A stretch of DNA of 64,000 nt from Mycolicibacterium mageritense. GTDB lineage: Bacteria > Actinomycetota > Actinomycetes > Mycobacteriales > Mycobacteriaceae. Positions 59,588 to 64,000 of the stretch are shown here, in pieces. Position 1 is the stretch's first letter; every line of letters starts with the position of its first letter. Made by a program: the position numbers and the translations under genes. The stretch spans positions 2,108,001-2,172,000 of the forward strand of contig NZ_AP022567.1 of assembly GCF_010727475.1 (NCBI RefSeq), in the 5' to 3' direction. The notes beneath the pieces were generated by a model. The model was given only the letters and a program-made list of their open reading frames with translations. It searched no databases and was not told where the DNA came from.

Positions 59588-60919
59588 CGACGGTCCTTTC
59601 CATCGGTCGTTCGTAGCGGCGCTCGCGTTGCCGCAGCGCCAACGCCGAGGCCAACGTGAGTGGGCCCAGACGCCCGACGTACATCAACACGATAATGAGC
59701 CACTTGCCGGTATCAGGAAGATCCGCGGTGATGCCTGTCGAGAGCCCCACCGTGCTCAAGGCCGATACCGCCTCGAACAGCACCTGGTCGAGAGGAAAGT
59801 CGGTCAGGGTCAACAGCGTGAACGATGCAGCGGTGCTCAGCACAACAAACAGAACAGCCACGGCCAACGCTTGCCGTTGATTGTCGGCGGGCACCTGCCG
59901 CACTCCGACATTGACGCGGCTCTCACCGCGCATCTCCGCCCACAATACTACGGCCAACAAACCAAACGTCGTCACCTTGATCCCCCCTGCGGTGCTGGCG
60001 CTCCCGCCGCCGATGAACATCAGCAGATCGGTGAACAACAGCCCTTCTGAGCTCATGGCACCGATGTCGATCGCGTTGAATCCCGCGGTGCGCGGCATGG
60101 TTGCGGTGAACACGGCCGCCAACAGCCGGGTGCCGACAGGCATCGAACCCAGCGTGTCGGGATTGTGCCGCTCGACGGCCGCGATCACCACCGTGCCGAC
60201 GATCAACAGCGTCACAGTGACGCTGACCGTCAACTTGGTGGTCACCGACCATGCCCGGAGGTGCCGCCAAGCACGCGCCAACTCGAACACCACTGGGAAA
60301 CCCAACCCGCCGACGATCACTGCCGCGCTGACCGGCAGCATGACCCACGCGTCGGCAACATAGCCGACCAGACTGTCCGCATTGAGTGAGAAGCCGGCGT
60401 TGTTGAACGCCGATACCGAGTGAAACACTCCGTGCCACAAGGCTCCCCGCACCGTGAACTGCCCGATGACGATGAAGCGAGCCACCAGTATGGCCGCTAC
60501 GACCGCTTCACAGGCCAGGCTGAAGAGGATCACGTTGCGTACGACGCGGCCCACATCACGCGGTGTCAACGTCCGGGTCTGGGCTTGGGCGACCAACCGG
60601 GCCCGCAACCCCAACCGCCGCGACAACAGAACCACCATCAACGAAGCAACCGTCATTATGCCCAAACCACCGAGTTGGATGAGCACCAGAATCACGACTT
60701 CTCCGAAGGTCGACCAATACGTCGCGGTGTCGACGGTGATCAGCTCGGTCACACGCACACCGCCGAGGTTGCGGTGAACACCGCATCGAGCACACTCGCG
60801 CCGACGCCGGATTCCGTGGCCGCTGGCAGCGCCAACTATGCACTGCCGATTGCGATCGCCGCGGCGAACGAGGCCATGATGACCCGGCCCGGATGGAATC
60901 GTTCCGCGTTGCCGGCCAC
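59580..60919 (-). pseudogene. trkH: TrkH/KtrB potassium uptake membrane protein, disrupted
   Basis: The body of the protein (ELITVDTATYWSTFGEVV onwards to PMERTVVG) is intact and contains later pore loops (SVSAFNNAGFSLN, TMPRTAGFNAIDI, FIGGGSASTAGGIK). The N-terminal part lies in another frame: from GTG 60919 it reads RFHPGRVIMASFAAAIAIGSA, then TAG (60838-60836), LALPAATESGVGASVLDAVF, ATSAVCV, then TGA (60751) because of two extra bases (a second GT). A working gene would need both changes undone. A downstream GTG (60758) could start a truncated protein lacking the first two helices and most of the first selectivity loop. Confidence 0.82.
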
Positions 60920-60975
60920 GCGGCGATGCTACGTCGTGCGGATTGGCTGTGGTAGCTGGCCCTGGCCTGCGGGCC

Positions 60976-63818
60976 CTATCCTCCTCCACTCCGCTGTGCA
61001 TCCAGCGCACTCTCCAGACGCTCCAACACCTCCCGCAAATCCTCAATGGCCGCTTGGATTTCATCGACGCTCAGGGTTGGCGGCTCGGTGATCGTAGGCG
61101 CGGCTGGGAGCCCAGGCGGGTGGGTGGTCGCCGGTGCCTGCGCTGGTGGGGCGGGTGCCGCTGCCCCACCGCCGGGTGCAGTGGCGATTGCTCCGGTGCC
61201 GGGCCCGAACACCTGGTCGAGGGCTTCGGCCAGGGTGGGTGCGTAGCCGACCCGCACACCGCCGTCGACGCGAGGTTCGCGCAGGCTGACCAACACCCGC
61301 GACAGCTGTGGGAACGTCGAACTATTGGATGTGGTGGGGATGCGTTCGGTGTAGAGCGGCTCGACGTAGAGAATGCCGCCGTCGGCGATCGGCAACGTCA
61401 GCAGGTTGCCGTACTGGATCCTGTTGGATCTTTCGAGCAGTGTCCGCTCGGACGCGACCCGGGTGTCGGAGATCATGGAGTTCTGAATCTGTTGGGGACC
61501 TTGCGTCAATGTGTCGGTAGGCAATCGCAGCACTGTGATCTTGCCGTAGGTGGCCGGATCTGAGTCGACCGAGATGTGCGCGGCCAAGAACTCGCGGTTG
61601 TACCCCACCATCGCGCTGGCAAGTCGGAACGACGGTTGCGCCGTGTCGGGATCACCGATGAGCACGTAGAACGGCGGCTGGGCGGGATTGGCGTCGTTGG
61701 TGGAATCCGAGGGCACCGACCAGAATGCGTTGGTGGTAAAGAATTCTCGTGGATCGTTGACGTGGTACTTGGCCAGCATCTCCCGTTGCAGGCCGAACAG
61801 ATCCTCCGGGTAGCGGAAATGGCTGTGAAGTTCCTCGGACACCTGCTCTTCGCCGGTGACCGTGCCCGGGAAGACCCGCATCCACGCCGCGAGCACTGGA
61901 TCATCGCGATCGACCTGATACAAGGTCACCGTGCCGTCGTACGCATCGACAGTGGCCTTGACCGAATTGCGGACGTACGACACCCGATTGGGCTGCACCA
62001 GCGAACCGCTCTGACCAGCAGACTGGGCCGACAGCCTGCCGGGCTGTGCATACGGGTAATTGTCGAGCGTGGTGTAGGCATCGACGATCCATACGATCCG
62101 CCCGGACACCACGGCCGGGTAGGCGTTGGAGTCCACGGTCAGCCATGGCGCGACGCGCTGCACCCGTTCTTTGGGGTCGCGATGGAAGATGACCTTCGAT
62201 TCGGAGCCGATCGCACGCGAGAACAGAATGCGGTGCTGGCCGAATCGGAACGCAAACGCCGTGCGGGTGAACCAGTTCCCGATCGACACACCCCCGAAGC
62301 CGGTGTATGTGTAGCGTGAACTGTCAGTGTCGTATTCGCCTGGCGGCTGGTCGGGGCCGGCGCCGACGATGGCGTAATCGGGGTCTGCCTGTGCGATGAT
62401 CTCGCCGAAGTAGATCCGCGGTTGTTCGACGGGGATGAGCTGCTTACCCGTGGCCTGAGAAGCCAGATCACTGATGGCGTAGATTGGGTAGCCACTGTTG
62501 CTGTCGGAGCTGTTGGCCGCATCACGGACTGCGGCGTTGACCCGGTTGGCCGGGGCGGCGACGAACCCGTTGCCGTGGGTATACACCGTGTGGCGATTGA
62601 TCCAGTCCCGTTGGTTTCCGGTCAAACTGTCCGGTGACAGCTCGCGCACGCCAACTACGTAGTCGCGCAGCTGGCCCTCGATTCGGTAGCGGTCCAGGTC
62701 AAGTGGATCGGGGAAGCTGTAGAAGTTCTTGAGTTGCTGTTGCTGGGTGAAGGTGCGTGACAACACACTCGGATCGAGCAACCGAACATTGGAAATCGTG
62801 GTCCGGTCCGCGGCGACTTCGCGTGGAGGGGCCGTGCCGATTCCCGGGTAGTCGCGATATTCGACCCAGTCACCGTCGAGGCGATACGCATGGCGCGTTG
62901 CGGCGATGTTGCGTTCGATGTAGTCGCGTTCCATCTCTGCGGCATTGGGCCGCACCGAAAACTGTTCCATCAGCAGTGGCCACGCCCCGCCCACCAGAAC
63001 TGAGGAGAGCACCAGCAGTGCGGTGGCCATCGCAGGGATCCTCAGATCCCGCACCACCACGACGGCGAAGAAGGCCACCGCGCACAACACCGCGATAGCC
63101 AGCAGCAGGAGCTTGGCGGGCATGGTGGCGTGAACATCGGTGTAACTCGCGCCGGTGAACATCGGCTCTTTGCGGCTTCCCGACAGCAGCAGATACCGAT
63201 CTAACCAGTACGCGACGGCTTTGAGAAGAACGACTAATCCGGCGATCACTGCAAGCTGAATGCGAGCGGGCCTGGTCACCACCCGCTGAGTCGTGGTCAC
63301 CCGAACGCCGCTGAAGATGACATGGGTTGCGGCACTGGTGATCAACGCGAAAACCGCAGCCACGAACAACCAGCTCAGCACCCACCGATAGAACGGCAGC
63401 TCGAACGCGAAAAACCCGATGTCGAGGCCGAATTCGGGATCGGTGACGCCAAATAGGCCACGGTGCAAAAACAGCTGCACCATGGGCCATCTCGATTCAC
63501 CCGTCGTACCGGCGTGACCGGGTCGTTCGCGGTCGCGGGTACGACAGCGGGCCGGGATGCGTACGCCAATCGCATGGCCGCTCCCACGCTGGCACTCACC
63601 AGCAGGGCCAGCACGACAAACAACGCGACGCGTGTCGCCAGGACCGTGACCCAGGCGCGACGAAAACCCAACTCGCCGAACCACAACCAATCGACATACG
63701 CATCCAATAATGGCGCGACGACGAACAACACCGTCACCAGGCCGACCAACGCCGTCACCAGCGTGATACGAGCACGACGCGAAAGCATAGGGACGCTACC
63801 CGACTCGGGTTTGGCCAT
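60976..63818 (-). pseudogene. UPF0182 family membrane protein, internal deletion and frameshift
   Basis: A relative of the large mycobacterial UPF0182 proteins (such as Rv0064, about 980 residues). The first 80 residues (ARITLVTALVGLVTVLFVVAPLLDAYVDWLWFG in part) run to ANDPVTP. The rest resumes in another frame at MVQLFLHRGLFGVTDPEFG and continues normally to a Glu/Leu-rich helical end. By comparison with the family, about 35-40 residues forming the third helix are missing and the frame changes around 63480-63520. The second piece alone still has three or four helices and the large extracytoplasmic domain. Its role in normal cells is unknown. Confidence 0.8.
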
Positions 63819-64000
63819 CATGCGCTCCGCACTCATCAGGTGGCGGGCGCAAGTACTGTCCAACGATCAGCGGTGAACCCGCCTCATGATCGATACGCTG
63901 AATTCTACGGCAGTCGGCCCGTTCAGAAGGTGTTTCCGGACCACCGGTTCCGCGGTCCAGTCCCCCGCACGTCTCGCGGGTCTGATGCTGCATCCGATCT
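63819..64000. other. Upstream region of the UPF0182 gene, no gene seen
   Basis: This 180-bp stretch at the right edge has no supported reading frame. It may carry the promoter of the leftward gene, but no consensus box stands out. Confidence 0.4.

Noticed and set aside
1..64000. CRISPR array, IS element, prophage, tRNA or rRNA
   Set aside because: No evenly spaced direct repeats, transposase motifs, phage structural genes or cloverleaf sequences were noticed on reading both strands, although small RNAs could be missed without a covariance search.

Overview
The window is high-GC actinobacterial DNA and most resembles a rapidly growing mycobacterium (Mycolicibacterium type). The clues are a mycofactocin-type SDR, an NDMA-dependent alcohol dehydrogenase, F420-dependent luciferase-like oxidoreductases, an RNase Sa-like lipoprotein with a barstar, a mycobacterial Ser/Thr kinase, a UPF0182 protein, many GTG/TTG starts, 4-base stop/start overlaps, and many start codons placed 6-8 bases after a TANNNT -10 box (leaderless mRNAs). 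No rRNA, tRNA, CRISPR array, IS element or phage was seen.

Layout. 0.1-6.8 kb: a carboxylesterase and a catabolic group (MFS permease, IlvD-like dehydratase, FAD oxidoreductase) divergent from a GntR regulator. 6.9-16.7 kb: a self-contained catabolic regulon with SnoaL-like, two DUF3237, MDR reductase, acyl-CoA ligase, EthR-like TetR, mycofactocin SDR, VOC, CoA-acylating aldehyde dehydrogenase, cupin and alpha/beta hydrolase genes. All three divergent promoter regions carry copies of one palindrome (TCrACA-N3-TGTyGA) overlapping the -35 boxes, which points to the local TetR protein as regulator of the whole block. The two DUF3237 genes are almost identical and form a long inverted repeat near its ends.

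17-30 kb: a lipase-family protein that seems to lack its catalytic serine, a TetR gene with tandem operators next to two F420 oxidoreductases, DUF4241 and DUF4262-DUF4259 proteins, a PhnB-like gene plus a detached copy of its tail, an NDMA-type alcohol dehydrogenase, an HSD10-type SDR, a pirin, a secreted sorbosone-dehydrogenase-like lipoprotein, a phosphodiester glycosidase domain protein and a degenerate cyclase domain. 30-42 kb: RNase/barstar pair, OafB-like acyltransferase, a MerR-peroxiredoxin fusion, a PknF-like kinase, a frameshifted type III polyketide synthase with its methyltransferase partner, a BmrR-like regulator, SDR and a lipoprotein.

42-64 kb: a large secreted protein with an HBHA-like Lys/Ala tail, fructosamine kinase/SDR, a beta-propeller membrane protein, a tyrosine phosphatase, a tightly overlapped XRE-cupin / B3-B4 / PaiB / EamA operon, NhaA, a kdpE remnant, an ABC exporter with a divergent MarR/GbsR regulator, methyltransferase, trkA with a broken trkH, and a broken UPF0182 gene. 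Four loci (type III PKS, kdpE, trkH, UPF0182) carry frame-disrupting lesions. They are either real gene decay or local sequence errors, and three of them lie in the last 10 kb.
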